From positions 10,381,183 through 10,445,182 of the forward strand of contig KK106981.1 in the NCBI GenBank assembly GCA_000611775.1: a stretch of DNA of 64,000 nucleotides, read 5' to 3'. The notes under the pieces are model-generated. The model was not told the DNA's origin. It was given only the letters and a program-made list of their open reading frames with translations, and did not search any database. This DNA is from Umbilicaria muhlenbergii (taxonomy: Eukaryota; Ascomycota; Lecanoromycetes; Umbilicariales; Umbilicariaceae). Shown piece by piece: positions 30,774 through 42,400 of this stretch (the stretch's first letter is position 1; each line of letters starts with the position of its first letter). The position numbers and the translations under genes are program-made.

Positions 30774-31871
30774 TTTGAGAGTGACATGAGCTTCTTTTTA
30801 CATGGCGAGGGAGCGTTGGTTTGGAAGCCCAGATGTTGAGGGTGTCCCCGTTGCTTCACGAATTAAGAAGAAAGCAAGCAAGTCTAGTCACGAACCGACT
30901 AGTCAATTCATGATTTAGCAGTCATTCATGGATAGATGTCTAGTCATGGAGCGACGGAAGAACTCATAACCTAGGTAAGGCTGCTTCTTTGTACAGAGAG
31001 ATGTGATACATGATGCGTGCATGCGACAAGACACATTCCATTCTGAATGTTTGATTCTTCGCGAAGGAACTCAGTCGCTTTGTACTTCACGACATTGTCG
31101 TTAATTCATGAAGCACCGAGGTCTTTGAGAAGCAGCTGGGGACTTCATCACCTGATCGATGCTGCTTTGTGGCTGCACGACCCGGATATTAAGCCATGCA
31201 AACGGCTTCAAAGGCCGTTGTTCATTGTTCCTGGCTTGCTTCCACAAAGAAACCAGTCACTGCACGGCCCAATCAGTTGGCTAGTCAAGCTTCTGCTTTG
31301 TTCCGGGGAGGTCGTTGGTTGACGACGTAACCAGAGCACCATCGGTACGTTGTAGGTCCAATTCAGCCTCCCTCGACTCCCTGGACTTGAGGAGACTCGC
31401 TAAGGTAGGCGCCGGGGACTTGTCGTCAAGCTACCCCGAAACTCTTGCCTGTAGCCTGCATATCCACACCTCCACTCCATACCCACAAAGTACAAGGACC
31501 AACGCCTCCATTGCCTGGCCTCCTCCGCAGCCGCAATATTGGCGTATATCCGGAGCCGCGCACCTCCTCCATTTGACACTGCTCCACCTGTTCACCTGGC
31601 TTGTCCTACCACTGAATTGAGCTTGTCCGCCAATTTCTCCAAGCGATTCCGATTTACAACCACACAGCTTGTGTCATACACTGTCTTTTCAATTGTGCTG
31701 GTAGCTCAATTCGTTCGACCTTCAACCGTGGTACTACAGCGACTGTCGCTGAACAACTTCGGCCCGCGCACAGCACAAACAAGTTCAGGCCGTGAGCGGT
31801 TTTGTCTAGTCCCCAAACCTTTTGTCCCTGAACCCTTTTCCGAGCTTCTGCCACTCTCGAGGCCATTGGAG
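30774..31871. other. intergenic: divergent promoter region and glucokinase leader
   Basis: No gene is supported. It lies between the divergently transcribed DUF7924 gene and glucokinase. Several short plus-strand frames before 31872 probably belong to the glucokinase leader. Confidence 0.5.
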
Positions 31872-33606
31872 ATGTCACTCTTGAAAGAAGCGAAGCGGGT
31901 GGCCGCAGAGTTTGAGTACACGGCAGAAGACGTCCAGAAGGGTGTGAAGGAGTTCATAAGGGAGATGGGTTGGTTCTCAATACCACAATCGCAATTCCGC
32001 TGCCTAGACTTACTGAGTCTTCATGTACAGACGAGGGTCTCCAGATGACTGGCACAACTCTGAGTCAGATCCCTACATACGTCACGGCGGTACCCAATGG
32101 GACTGAGAAGGTAAGGTAGGCCCCACAGACCCTGAGGCTCTTCAAGAATTGACGGAAAGGTTTTAGGGTTTGTATCTAGCGGTAGATCTTGGCGGCACCA
32201 ATTTCCGCGTCTGTTCTATCCAATTGCATGGCAACACCACCTTCTCCCTTACGCAGTCCAAGGTGGCAATACCTCGGGAGCTCATGGTAGCCAAGACTTC
32301 GAAAGAGCTCTTCTCTTTCCTCGCCAAGCAGATCGAGAACTTCCTAAAGACACATCATCATGATCACTTCCAAGCACATATTCGACGCAGGTTAACAATG
32401 AGCGCAGAGGAAGGGTACAGGGACGAGCAGGCTTTCCAGTTGGGGTTCACCTTCAGTTTTCCCGTAGAGCAGGTCGGCATCAACAAAGGTTACCTGATCA
32501 GATGGACCAAAGGGTTCGACATTGAGGAGACCGTTGGCAAGGATGTTTGCGCGCTCCTGCAGGCCGAAATCGATGCGCTTCGCCTTCCGGTCAAGGTCGC
32601 GGCGCTCGTGAATGACACTGTCGGCACACTCATGGCAAGGTCGTATACGTCTCCCGGCAAGACAGGTACCTTGTTGGGCGCAATCTTCGGGACAGGAACG
32701 AACGGCGCATACGTGGAAAAACTGGATAAGATTACCAAAATGGCGACAATGGAAGGAAGTGCCGACTACGACAAGTCGACAGGCGAAATGATCGTCAATA
32801 CCGAATGGGGCTCCTTCGACAACCAGCTGAGCGTCCTCCCAAACACCCCTTACGACGACGCTCTCGACAAATGCACCCCCAACCCAGGCATCCAAATGTT
32901 TGAGAAGCGCATCTCCGGCATGTTCCTCGGCGAGATTCTCCGCCACGCCATCCTCGCCCTCATGAAAGACCCCGGTGTCCAGCTCTTCAAAGACGAGAAC
33001 TCCAGCACCAACGACATCCACTCCACCACCACCATCGCCGACGACTCCGCTCTCTATAAACCCTGGGCCATCGACACCAGCTTCCTTAGCATCGTCAAGG
33101 AAGACCAGAGCGCCGGCTTCCGCATCACCAGACACGTGCTCGAACGCGACCTCGGCGTCAGCGCCGCCAGCGCCGAGGACGCCGAAGCTGTCAAGATCCT
33201 CGTCGACGCCATTGGGAAGCGAGCCGCGCGCTTGAGCGCCGTCGCGCTCGGGGCTATCGTCTTGGCGACCGGCCGCCTTCGTCAGAACGCCGATCCCGTC
33301 GCTGTCACCTCTGAAGGGAAATCTCCAGACGCAACCGCGGGGGCGGAGGTCGGCGAGGAAGACATCGTCGATATCGGCGTCGACGGTAGTGTCGTCGAGT
33401 ATTATCCGGGCTTCGAAGATTATATCCGCGAGGCGTGGAGGGAGATTCCGGAGATTGGACCGGGGGGGGAGAAGAGGATTCGGATTGGGATTGCCAAGGA
33501 TGGGAGTGGGGTTGGGGCGGCGCTTATTGCGCTTGTGGCTGGGGGGGTGGAGGCGCCGGTTAAGAAGGGAGGGGAGAAGGGGGACAAGGGGTCGGATGAG
33601 TCGTGA
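31872..33606 (+). CDS. glkA: glucokinase (hexokinase family)
   Basis: Three exons, 31872-31968, 32031-32110 and 32167-33606, give 538 residues with all phases matching. Exon 1 encodes the N-terminal helix (MSLLKEAKRVAAEFEY), and exon 2 encodes EGLQMTGTTLSQIPTYV. Exon 3 starts the ATP/sugar fold: LAVDLGGTNFRVCS (phosphate 1) near 62-75, FTFSFPVEQ near 154, the sugar-binding motif LIRWTKGFDI, the catalytic-Asp motif NDTVGTL near 208, GTGTNGAYVE near 234, NTEWGSFD near 271, and C-terminal GIAKDGSGVGAAL near 500. It phosphorylates glucose to glucose-6-phosphate in the cytosol. The GYLIRWTKGFDI...GKDVCALLQ stretch is closer to fungal glucokinases than to hexokinase 1. A small insertion (VTSEGKSPDATAGAEVGEED) near 435-455 is unusual. 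The symbol follows Aspergillus usage. Confidence 0.92.
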
Positions 33607-35418
33607 TTGATCGCCACCAGGGGGGGAGGATGGGGGTTGGTTTGGGGGAAAGGTGGGGATGTGTATATAAGATTTGTGAATGGTAGATAGGGCGATAGAG
33701 GGGTTGTGCGAGATGTGGGGTTGGTGGGAATTACATACTGTTTACTCTTGTCGTGGCCAATTCCTTATGGCTGGTGGTGGTAGGACTAGGGGTATTGCGT
33801 TCAGATGCGTAGACCGCCGATTTGAGCAATGGCGGTAGGCAAGCTCGAGTGGAAATAATTGAGGGTTGTAGTGGTAAAGATTCTGTTAAAGACTATAGAT
33901 AGGAACTTAGACCAAGGGTGTTGACTTTATTTGGAGCGGGGTGTCCATGTAAGAACCTAGTGTTGTTGTTCCACGAGGCCCTCTTCACTGTTTTCTGAAC
34001 CATAGTTCACCCACGCCCCCACATAGTGACTATATAAGTCGATCATGACGCAGCTGCACGCGCGTTTGGCAGGTAGCAAGATATCAAGCCGTGTTGCGAC
34101 TGCATACTCTTGAGGCCCTGAGGCCTGGAGTGGGGGGGGGTTTATCTAAATGCTAGACTTGTAGGGTACTTTCGCCGAGGTATTGACATTTGACCGCAAA
34201 TCACCACTCGGTCTGGTCTGGGATCCTGACATACACAGGATGCAATGGTGGGATCTAGAAGAGAGATAGCTTGACGTTGGAGAGCGGTCACCCGTCTCGC
34301 ACTTCTTCATCATGACCTTGGTCTCCGCAACTTCCCTCGCGACCGCACCCATTTTGACCAAATGGCTTTTTGCGGAGACCACGGCGGAGCTCTGAACCTG
34401 TCTTTTCCTCACGAACCTTCAACAACCTGACACGTTGCGCTGAATCAGACTTTTAAAGCTCCAACCAAGCGAGTCTGCACGGTATCGAAGAGATCGGTGA
34501 CACCTGCGCCAATTGCAAGCAGCAGGCGGGCTGGAGAATCCCTAAGTAAGCAACCCAATGCAGAGGCGTCCAGCCGTAGTACGTCTCGCAATGCGCGTCA
34601 GAATGCTGGCCCGGGAGAGAGATGACAACGCCGAGGCGACCACCGGCTGCAGCGTCGTGAAGACTTCACTCTCCTCTACGGCGAAAAACAGTGGCGCCAC
34701 TCGGAATCCCCTTCGTATGAGCCATCGGAGTCGCTCGCATAAAGCGAGGAAGGTCTTGGATAGTGCACGGGTGTGCTGTCGACACGTCCATTTGGGTACC
34801 TAGGAGTCTCGACTGAAGCTGCCGCTCTGGGCTGTGGATCTGCAATATTATAGCTTGTCCTCTCATGTGTCCGGATTTGCGCCTGTTGCCGTGGACTTTG
34901 AGACCTTAGAAATCGCCTTCAAGGAGGGCCTTGTTTCGGGGGAGATCTCAGTATTGGCTCAACGCAGAAGGCTGGGCCGTCTGGGGTCTTCCGTGTAGCC
35001 GTGGCTGTTATCGTGTCGCCGCCTTTCTCCAGGTCTAGTAGGTGCGCCAGCTGATCCTTCAGATGGTGTCGAAGCTCTATGTCGGTTCATTGGCGGGATG
35101 TAAGGTCGATTGGTACGGGCGGTTATTTGGGGGCCGTTCGTATGTTTGTCGGGTGTAGCGTTCAAAAACGCCAGGAGAGCGATCAGGTCGTCGCATTGTC
35201 GTTTTCGATCTTTAGTCCGACTGCTGAGTCACTCAGACATCTTTGATGGTATTAGCGGCGAGGTGCTTGAGAGCGATTTGGACAGGAAGGCCAAGACGAT
35301 GACTCGATCAGGATGTTTCGTAGCCGCCTGCAACCTTAGAGGTAGCTATACGATCTATGCTTCCTTCTCTTCTCTTTTCACCGTACCTCGTCATTAATTT
35401 TCAAACACCTCTGTGTTT
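33607..35418. other. intergenic with an ankyrin relic
   Basis: No intact gene is seen in 1.8 kb between glucokinase and the NAA50-like gene, which converge here. A minus-strand ankyrin fragment is listed separately. A 10-bp G-run sits near 34131-34140. Confidence 0.5.
34470..34590 (-). pseudogene. ankyrin-repeat fragment with a frameshift
   Basis: On the minus strand, ETYYGWTPLHWVAYLG is directly followed, one base out of frame, by DSPARLLLAIGAGVTDL. Read together they match one canonical ankyrin repeat (GxTPLHxAAxxGxxxxxxLLLxxGA). The break falls at the GGG of 34540-34542, where one base appears to be lost. No further repeats are obvious on either side, so this is most likely the relic of an ankyrin gene. 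The match is by eye to the consensus only. Confidence 0.5.
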
Positions 35419-36306
35419 CTAGGTAGAGGTCAGGGGTGTCTCATTGGTAGTATCATCCAAGGGCGTCTCCTCTGCTTCGCCATCCAAAGTACCGGGTTCG
35501 TCCGCCCTAGCAATCTGTCCATTATCTCCCTCATCTTCACCGCATTGTCGGACCTCCTCCACGCTACCCATCGCCCCCTTTCCCACCCGGATGTAGTCGC
35601 CAACTCCCACAAGCCTCCTGACTATCCTTGCGCCGGCAGGCCGAAGTCTCCGATAATACCCCTCCACAAGCGCATTCTCCACTCGGAAACCCCTTCGAAC
35701 ATACCACTCCAACGCCTCTGTATTCACTTCCCACACATGCGCGTAGATACTCGTGATCGCAAACTCCCGGATCCCCACATTGACAACCTCCTCTAACAGC
35801 GCGGACGCAATCCCAAGCGTCCGATAAGGCGAGAGCACTCCCAGAGTCTGCACGTAGAGTTGCTTCTTCGCCACCGTCCGCGGGTCTTTTTCATCTGTCG
35901 CTACTGGTATCTCTTCTAGTCTGCATCGTATACCTCCTACTACCTTCCCGTCCTCCGTCGTAACCCCATCGCCGTCGGTCCGCTTTCGCTTTCTAGGCCG
36001 TGCACTCTCACGCCATAGCGCTAGGCGCGAAAGCGAGGAGGTTGTGGGGTCGGAGAGGGCTTCGGCGAAGAATTTGTCGGGGTAGCGGATTGGGAGGAGG
36101 AGGGATGTGAGCCGCTTGAAGGCAGGGAGGGTGGAGGGGGTGAGGGCTTGGATCGTGAGGTTTGAGGGCAGTGCTTGAGGAGGTGAAGGGGAGGTTTTGG
36201 TTCTGGTCATTGGTGGAGAGCGAGGCAGGAGGCGTGAGAGAGCTTGGAAGAGGCGGGGAGGGGAGGAAGAGGTGGTTGGGGGCTTGTTGGGGGAGTAGAG
36301 CTCCAT
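35419..36306 (-). CDS. NAA50-like N-terminal acetyltransferase (GNAT)
   Basis: A single-exon, 295-residue GNAT protein. After a Ser/Pro-rich leader the domain starts at NLTIQALTPSTLPAFKRL, near 48. It continues with LLLPIRYPDKFFAEAL (the LFPVxYxxxFY-type motif of Naa50), KVVGGIRCRLE, LYVQTLGVLSPYRTLGIAS near 147-165 (the acetyl-CoA R-x-x-G-x-A loop), then IYAHVWEVNTEALEWYVRRGF and YYRRL. This order is that of Naa50/San, which acetylates N-terminal Met and associates with the NatA complex at ribosomes. The tail after about 240 is acidic and low complexity. A second in-frame Met (MTRTKTSP, residue 33, position 36210) could be the real start, since the first 32 residues look unstructured. Confidence 0.85.
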   Translation of the reverse strand: MELYSPNKPPTTSSSPPRLFQALSRLLPRSPPMTRTKTSPSPPQALPSNLTIQALTPSTLPAFKRLTSLLLPIRYPDKFFAEALSDPTTSSLSRLALWRESARPRKRKRTDGDGVTTEDGKVVGGIRCRLEEIPVATDEKDPRTVAKKQLYVQTLGVLSPYRTLGIASALLEEVVNVGIREFAITSIYAHVWEVNTEALEWYVRRGFRVENALVEGYYRRLRPAGARIVRRLVGVGDYIRVGKGAMGSVEEVRQCGEDEGDNGQIARADEPGTLDGEAEETPLDDTTNETPLTST

Positions 36307-37138
36307 TGGCGGTCGCGTTGAGGACTCAGATGACGCTGGTGTTTTGACGCAAAGCGATAACTACCTTAACTTTGTAGCTACGCGTATAGCGTCGGATCCC
36401 AGCCGAGAATGTGTGTCGGAAGCTCATGCTTTGAGCTGGCGTACTCCGTACCAGCATGCGGGACTGACGTGGTTGCTTCTTTCGTCATCTTCCCAGTTCG
36501 GAAGATCTTATCTCGATAATCGATGAGGCTGGCTTGACGAATCAATGCAAGGTTGCCTTACCTAAGGTATGTACATGTACCTAGCGGGCGTGTGGCGGCA
36601 TTTACGGCGCCACAGCCGCTTCACGGATTGGCGCCATGCAGGGATCAGACAGCTGAGGTGCATCATCTGTGCAACCTCACGCCTTGCTGTGGCCTTATCC
36701 CATGTTCAATTCGTAGCTACTTCGGTGGAGGAGCTTCCTCTTGGTGACATTGTTGTCGGAACTCTGTTGTGCTTCGAATGCCAGTACAAACGTGAAAATC
36801 GTCACTGGAATAGCGGAACTCCTGCTGTGCTGGGCAGCCCTCCACCACCAACAGGGGCAGCAACCAAAGAGGGATGGAGGGCAAGCAGCTGGAGGCTGGT
36901 AGATTGTGGATACCGAGTGGATCTTTATTGGCTGGTCTCCACGAGCTATTGTGCTGTTTGGTGCTTGTTATTGACGTGCTGGGTGTCAATAGTGAGAGTT
37001 GCACCTATTGTTCATTTTACGCTCAGACCTCGAGAAGTTGACCAGACTAACGCGACCTCCAGACCGACTTCAGAGTTGCCCTGAACACCCATCTGTTGCT
37101 CCAATCTGGTACCACGCTTCTTTGTACGGTACCGCGAA
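36307..37138. other. intergenic, divergent promoter region
   Basis: No gene is supported. It lies between the divergent NAA50-like gene and the zinc-finger gene that starts at 37139. The frame at 36569-37084 has no recognisable features and is broken in the other frames. Confidence 0.5.
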
Positions 37139-38297
37139 ATGCCTCCCACCGAAGGAAAGAAACCTGAGCTGGTCTCAGTGCATGAAGCTAGCATGACCGA
37201 CTTGGTAAGGCGTGCACAAGACTATGAGTCTTGTATACTCGATTGGCTACCCTATATACAAATACTAATCTGTACTATAGGTATCAGCTGTGCTGAACGA
37301 CGTCCTTCACAACATCATCAGCGACGCAGTAATGAAAGTACATCGAGACGAAAAACTCCTCCGCATGCAGTCCGCTGCGATACAAGCCCAACAAGCCGCC
37401 GAAAAGACCCACAATGACGAAACGAAAAGCGACGGAACTCAATTAATTACAAAACCCGGTGCTGCAATAGCCGAAGATGGCAAGATCTACCTTAAAGGGA
37501 ACCCCCTAGCAACTACCACAACCATAACCTGCCCCAACTGCCGCCTTCCACGCCTCCTCTCCTATCCCGCCGACCCGAGATTCGAATACTGCGCAAAAAA
37601 GCCTTACCACTCGGACCCCAATCACGACATCCACGGCAATCCCTTCCCCAGCAACAAACCCACGAAATCGAAACCTGCCAAAGACACCTCCACCGCCAAT
37701 TCTACAACCACCAAAAAGGCTGCTACCACCGACACCCCACCCTCCAGCTCCCCTCCATCCTCCAATTCTCCACCGAACGAAAACGCGAAGAACACCACGT
37801 CAATACCCGTGCCCTCCTTCCCAACTACCAAATGCCCAAATTGCCCGCGCTATCTGATCATCACGCGTATAGCTCAACATCTGGAGAAATGCATGGGTAT
37901 AGCAGGAAGGCAGAGTAGCCGGAATGCGATGGCGAAGATCAGTAGTGATACGCCCAAAGACAGTCGGGCCGGGACGCCGAGGCCGGGGAAGACGGTCGGA
38001 ACGGGGGAGAAGGCGGCGAAGATGGCCGGGGATAAGACCGGGGTAGGAAAGACGGTGAAGGCGGCGGATAAGGGGAAGGGGAAGAAGAGGAAATTGAAGG
38101 CCGAGGACGAGGATGCGGAGGAGGGGACGCCGAAGAAGAAAAAGAAGGGGTTGGTTAAGAAGAGAGGGGCGGAGAAGACGGTGGAGCCGAAAGTTGATGG
38201 GGGGGCGGAGAAGACGGGGAAGGCTGGGAATGGGGAGGCGGGGGTGGGAGATGGGCTTCAGGAGAAGGGAGGAGAGAAGGGAGAGCGGGAGAGTTGA
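37139..38297 (+). CDS. Sgf11-type zinc-finger protein (SAGA-associated, putative)
   Basis: Two exons, 37139-37204 and 37281-38297, give 360 residues; the 76-nt intron ends TACTATAG. The N-terminal 60 residues form a helix-rich segment (VSAVLNDVLHNIISDAVMKVH). A Cys motif, CPNCRLPRLL...EYCAKKPY, begins near 106. Near 207 comes CPNCPRYLIITRIAQHLEKC, followed by MGIAGRQSSRNAMAKI. The C-x2-C-x(12)-H-x3-C finger with the RxSSRxAxxKI tail is the Sgf11/ATXN7-type zinc finger that binds the nucleosome surface in the SAGA deubiquitinase module. The C-terminal 120 residues are Lys/Glu/Gly-rich and disordered, with nuclear-localisation-like KKRKLK and KKKKKG runs. The exact SAGA subunit identity is inference. 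The first exon is tiny, but its frame and splice sites are clean. Confidence 0.75.
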
Positions 38298-39121
38298 GAG
38301 AGGTGGGGGTGGACTTGTCTTGGCATGGAGGACATATGGTACTTGTGCGGGCATTCAGCGGCATTTTGCGGCGTTTGTGTGGGTATTGCGGCATTCACGG
38401 GCATAGTCAGGGAGGGCATCTGGGGGTTTCTGGGCTGCATCGTATGGCATGGTTCGTGATAGGCTTGGATCGGTACATAGGTATATGTCACTATGTCATA
38501 TGACGGAATCGAATACCTTGATACCAAAAAGTACTCCATGGACGTGCTTGCGATTGAGATGTTACTGAACTTGGAGGGATGAAGAGAGGACGAGGTTGGG
38601 GAAGATGAGGGTAATGGGAGGGGGATGGGATGGGAGGCGAGTAGGAGGACTGTGGTAGGGGCATGGTAATCTGGGGGAGAGTGCTAGACCTTGAGCTGTG
38701 GAATGTGTAGTGAGTAAGTTTCCATTTGTTGGAGTCTGTTGTTGGCTATTCCGTATCGTATCCTAAGTGTGCTTTCCGACGAAAGAGCGCAGAACTTGAG
38801 GTCGGTGAAGATGCTGCAGCTAGAAATTTCGATCTTCGGGTTCGCTTTGTATTGGATGCTTCACGCTTGTAGAGCTTGGACCTGGATCTTCCAGAAGGCT
38901 GAATCTGCCGGTTCGGAAGCATTTCGACGTTTCCGGTGCATGCGCGAAGCTGCCCCCCGCCGAAAACGGAGCTCATAGAGCAGTGTCACAATAATAAGGT
39001 AACATTAACGTGCCGATACATTACAAACACTGTCTCAGCAGACGTTGAATCAGTTCCCTGTTATTGATCATCATCGGCACAACCTTGCCGCTCTTGCTGC
39101 TCCCGCCGCTGACTTGTTGAT
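38298..39121. other. intergenic, no gene seen
   Basis: G-rich 3' sequence after the zinc-finger gene, including a GGCATT-rich patch near 38340-38400 where GCGGCATTT/GCGGCATTC recurs. Nothing coding is supported before the next DUF7924 gene. Confidence 0.5.
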
Positions 39122-40516
39122 TTGCGCCTATGCATTTTCTTCCATTCATCCCTCAACAGCCTCCTCAGTATGCTGGATTGTGAGATCAAGTCCCCTCAGC
39201 CGATCCGGCCGCTGAAAAGAAAAGCATCGCAGCTCGATGCTCTCGAGACTCCTCTGTGCAAAAACTCGTATGTCGATCTATGGCTGTCGAGAAGCCTCCC
39301 CTCGATCAACCGTGGCAGGAGCCGCTCTGACAGCTTCCTTATCTTCAAGGACCCAGAGCGACAAGCACTTCGGCAGAATGGGCCGGAACCTGCTCGTCCG
39401 CTGAGCAAGCCTATTAATGCCCGGTCACTGCAACCAGAGTCGGTTCGATATTCACCAGCTCAATCACCATCTACGGTTTACGATCCTTATCAATCTCAAG
39501 ATACCTTCTATACTCCCTCAACATCCTCTACCCCGGCGTCATATTCTTACGAATCGAATATGTCATCCCCCGACTCGAAAAATGGCCCGAACAGATCGAA
39601 ACGAGTGCAATCCTCAACATACAGGAACGCCCTCGAAAGCCATGGGGTGTACGTTGACTCTTATGGCATTACAACGCCCGACACCGTTCAGACCCATGCG
39701 ACGAACATCATCAGCAGGAAACGATCCTCTCCTGGTTTGAGCGGGCAGCAGATTGAGTCTACTCGAAAGCAGCTATCCGATCTCGCCAGTACAGATGAAG
39801 GGATCACACGGGCAGGGTTCACAGGAACATCACTCTTCCCGACGAGAACAGATTACGGTGGCAGAGTCGCCGTCGGTTCTGGGTTGCGTTTTGATCGTGC
39901 CGGTCTTCCCTTTACTAGCGGCTTCAACTATCCACCAATTGTAACTCCTGTTCCTGACCTCCATTACGGGTATCCTCGAAGCAGTTTTCAACATCCCGAG
40001 TATGCAACGATGCAACACAGCCGCCTTAAACCATACAGTGAACCAAATACAGCCAACTTTTGGCCTTTTTTCGCAGTCGAGTTTAAATCTTTATCTCGTG
40101 GCGGGACTTGTTGGGTGGCAGAAAACCAGAATGCTGGGACTGGTTCCCATTGCGTCAATTCTATGGAAATTCTCATGAACTACGCCAGAGGTCAAAAGCA
40201 ACGTCGGATTACCGACACTGTGTTCTTTTCTTGTGTTGTCGACACAAGCGCAGCCTCCATCTGGGTACACTGGATGGACTTGCACGACGACCCGCGATTT
40301 TCCAGCTCCGAGATTGACCACTTTTCCTTGAAGAAACCGAAGGACCTCGTCGCATTTCGGGCAAGCGTCAGAAACATCATTGACTATGGGATAGACCAGC
40401 GCTTGACTATCATCAAAGATGCTCTCAATGATCTTCTTCCGCAGGTTGCTCAGTGGGATCAAGAGGATGAGGAATCCACACTCCAGAACAGAGATGATGG
40501 TGGTGCTGTGGAGTAG
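39122..40516 (+). CDS. DUF7924 protein (PD-(D/E)xK nuclease-like), member 2
   Basis: A single-exon frame of 464 codons. Residues 18-170 are disordered and basic/Ser-rich (RPLKRKASQLDAL, then Tyr/Ser/Pro-rich). The conserved domain runs from about 165: YRNALESHGVYVDSYG, then PVPDLHYGYP near 276, NTANFWPFFAVEFKSLSRGG near 308-327 and ENQNAGTGSHCVNSMEIL. It ends with DTVFFSCVVDTSAASIWVHW and a C-terminal helical stretch, FRASVRNIIDYGIDQRLTII. The PD...E-x-K...NQ-x-A order marks a PD-(D/E)xK-like fold. Function unknown. The first Met may not be used: MLDCEIKSPQ at residue 17 (39170) is a better start, because the preceding residues are hydrophobic leader-like and not shared with family members I recall. 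Confidence 0.8.
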   Translation: MRLCIFFHSSLNSLLSMLDCEIKSPQPIRPLKRKASQLDALETPLCKNSYVDLWLSRSLPSINRGRSRSDSFLIFKDPERQALRQNGPEPARPLSKPINARSLQPESVRYSPAQSPSTVYDPYQSQDTFYTPSTSSTPASYSYESNMSSPDSKNGPNRSKRVQSSTYRNALESHGVYVDSYGITTPDTVQTHATNIISRKRSSPGLSGQQIESTRKQLSDLASTDEGITRAGFTGTSLFPTRTDYGGRVAVGSGLRFDRAGLPFTSGFNYPPIVTPVPDLHYGYPRSSFQHPEYATMQHSRLKPYSEPNTANFWPFFAVEFKSLSRGGTCWVAENQNAGTGSHCVNSMEILMNYARGQKQRRITDTVFFSCVVDTSAASIWVHWMDLHDDPRFSSSEIDHFSLKKPKDLVAFRASVRNIIDYGIDQRLTIIKDALNDLLPQVAQWDQEDEESTLQNRDDGGAVE

Positions 40517-41718
40517 CTGGGCAGACAGTGACGCTCATGATGGGATAGACTCCGTTGAGAATTCATAGCACGGTGTGGTGTTGGCAAGGACAATCCAAGC
40601 AAATGCGAATGGGAATCCCAGACGCCGCTGTCCACATATACGTACCCACCCCTCCCGCCCCCCAAGTCTGATTTGGCCCCAGCCAACAAAGTGCTGCAAA
40701 AGTTCCGGTAGCTGGCTAGCTAGATTATTACCTTGATGGTATACTACTGAGGCGAGGATCTAGCTGGCTAGTTGCAGGCGTTCTGGACGTTATGCAGGTC
40801 ATGCGGGATGCATTGTCGTGCCAGTCATAGTCAGGGTTTCTTGGCTGGTTGGCCCCGTCTCTCCTGCGCCCCTCCTCCGCCGTAGAAGGGCGTCGGGATA
40901 GGGATTTTGTGGGAGGGTTTCAGCAGGGCTTTCCTTTTTGACATAGGTTTAGTCAACACGAGTCGATACCATGCATACCTCTCATACACCCGAAGGCGCC
41001 CTACGAGGACCGAAGGTCTGAGCGGTCTGAGAATTCAGATATGCGCACTCTACGAGTCGTTTGTTGGCAAGAAGATGAACCAACTAGCGCTACCAAGGAG
41101 AGCAGAGGAATGGTATTGTTACTATCGCTGTCCCCACCAATGTCCATCTGAATATTGATAGATGTTGGCGTTAGAATCTTTTGCCCACACCGTCTTGCTT
41201 GAAGGGCTGAGGGGGGGTCCGGCAGACTGTGACGGGTGCTGCGAAGATGAGGTAATGTGCGATAATTCAAAGCTAAGGCGTCTATATGGAATGGAAAGTT
41301 CCATGCAGAATCCCCCGGGTTTATTCTGAGGTGTGCCGGTTGCATCATGAGCTTCCATTCGAGCTTCCCCGGCCCTCTTCTATTCGGGTCATCCTCGTCG
41401 CTCAGACCATGTTTCACCGGGATACTACCAGATACTGCCCTTACATTTCCGCCTTTGCGATAGAGCCTCCTCAGCCGCATGTGTCGGGATATTTGCGACC
41501 TATCCGCGGGTTTCAAGCTAAGACCGTTGCGTCATGGTATGACTGTACGGTGTGCGGAGCGCAGGCAAGGTCCAGACAACAAAACCAGAGAGGCTGCAGA
41601 GGTGATCATAAGTAGAGAAACTGTCGTGCCGGAGGTCAACATCGTCTACTCGCTGCTACTACCTGTTCCCTTCTCTCCAAACGCGCTTCAGCAATAGACA
41701 CAAGGATTTCAAGCCATC
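40517..41718. other. intergenic upstream of secreted gene B
   Basis: No gene is supported. A minus-strand frame at 41001-41516 is long (171 codons) but has no recognisable motif and overlaps other open frames. About 40992-41030 resembles the GCGCCCTG...GACCGAAG part of the repeat at 18991-19220. Two GCTGGCTAG(C) motifs lie near 40711 and 40763. Confidence 0.45.
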
Positions 41719-42400
41719 ATGCGAGCTTTTCTTTCTATATTAACGATCTTGGCCGTGACCCTATCACTGGTTCTCGCCGTCCCTGCGCCCGATACCCCGG
41801 ATCACGCTGGCCTTTTAGCCGCATGGGGCACATACTGCGCTAATGCCCCGACGGTCCCAGTAGGAACGTAAGGCGATAACCACTTGACATCTCCTTCGTC
41901 TAGCTATACCACTCACGTCTACCAGTTTGCTTGACCCAAATCTCGTTGTCCCGATCACTCAATATGCCAAGCTGCCAAAGCTGGCCCTGAGAGTCTACTG
42001 GTGTTGCCCCTCGAGCCGCACGTACGTGGCCATCAACTACTACAACGGCATCCTTCCGGTCAGCTGGAATACCATCCAGGACCGCCTTAAGGGGGCCTTT
42101 GGCCGGACCCAGGCGAAGATCAAGACCGGCGGCGACCGCCCCATCCCTAGCGGTTTCTTTTTCTGGGGTGACGATCCCGACACGAAGGGAGTCTACATTC
42201 TCACACAGAATATCGACAATCATCAGCAGACATGGGGGGTACTCGGGGCGACGATTACGGCACTGCAGGACTTTAGCCGGACGCTGGATGGGTTGGGAAT
42301 CCCACCGCGGAATTTGGGTTTGACTATTTACGATGGGAACAATGCAGTTGGGAGGGGAAATCTGGCCTCTGCGCGCGTTCTTCCACGCTCTCGTCCGTAA
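41719..42400 (+). CDS. small secreted protein, HQxT-GV family, member B
   Basis: Two exons, 41719-41867 and 41926-42400, give 207 residues. Exon 1 encodes the signal peptide MRAFLSILTILAVTLSLVLA and then TYCANAPTVPVGT, with the phase-2 intron in the last Thr codon as in members A and D. Exon 2 carries RVYWCCPSSRTYVAINYYNG (an extra Cys compared with A and D), GVYILTQNIDNHQQTWGVLG, and YDGNNAVGRGNL. The tail is slightly longer than in the other members. It stands 377 bp upstream of member C in the same direction, a tandem pair whose sequences have diverged strongly. No enzymatic motif is visible. Confidence 0.87.

Noticed and set aside
32392-33135. 247-codon minus-strand frame opposite glucokinase
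   Set aside because: Shadow of the glucokinase gene, whose GC-rich third positions keep the opposite strand open.
41001-41516. 171-codon minus-strand frame
   Set aside because: No recognisable motif or signal peptide, other frames are open over the same stretch, and no splice pattern supports it.
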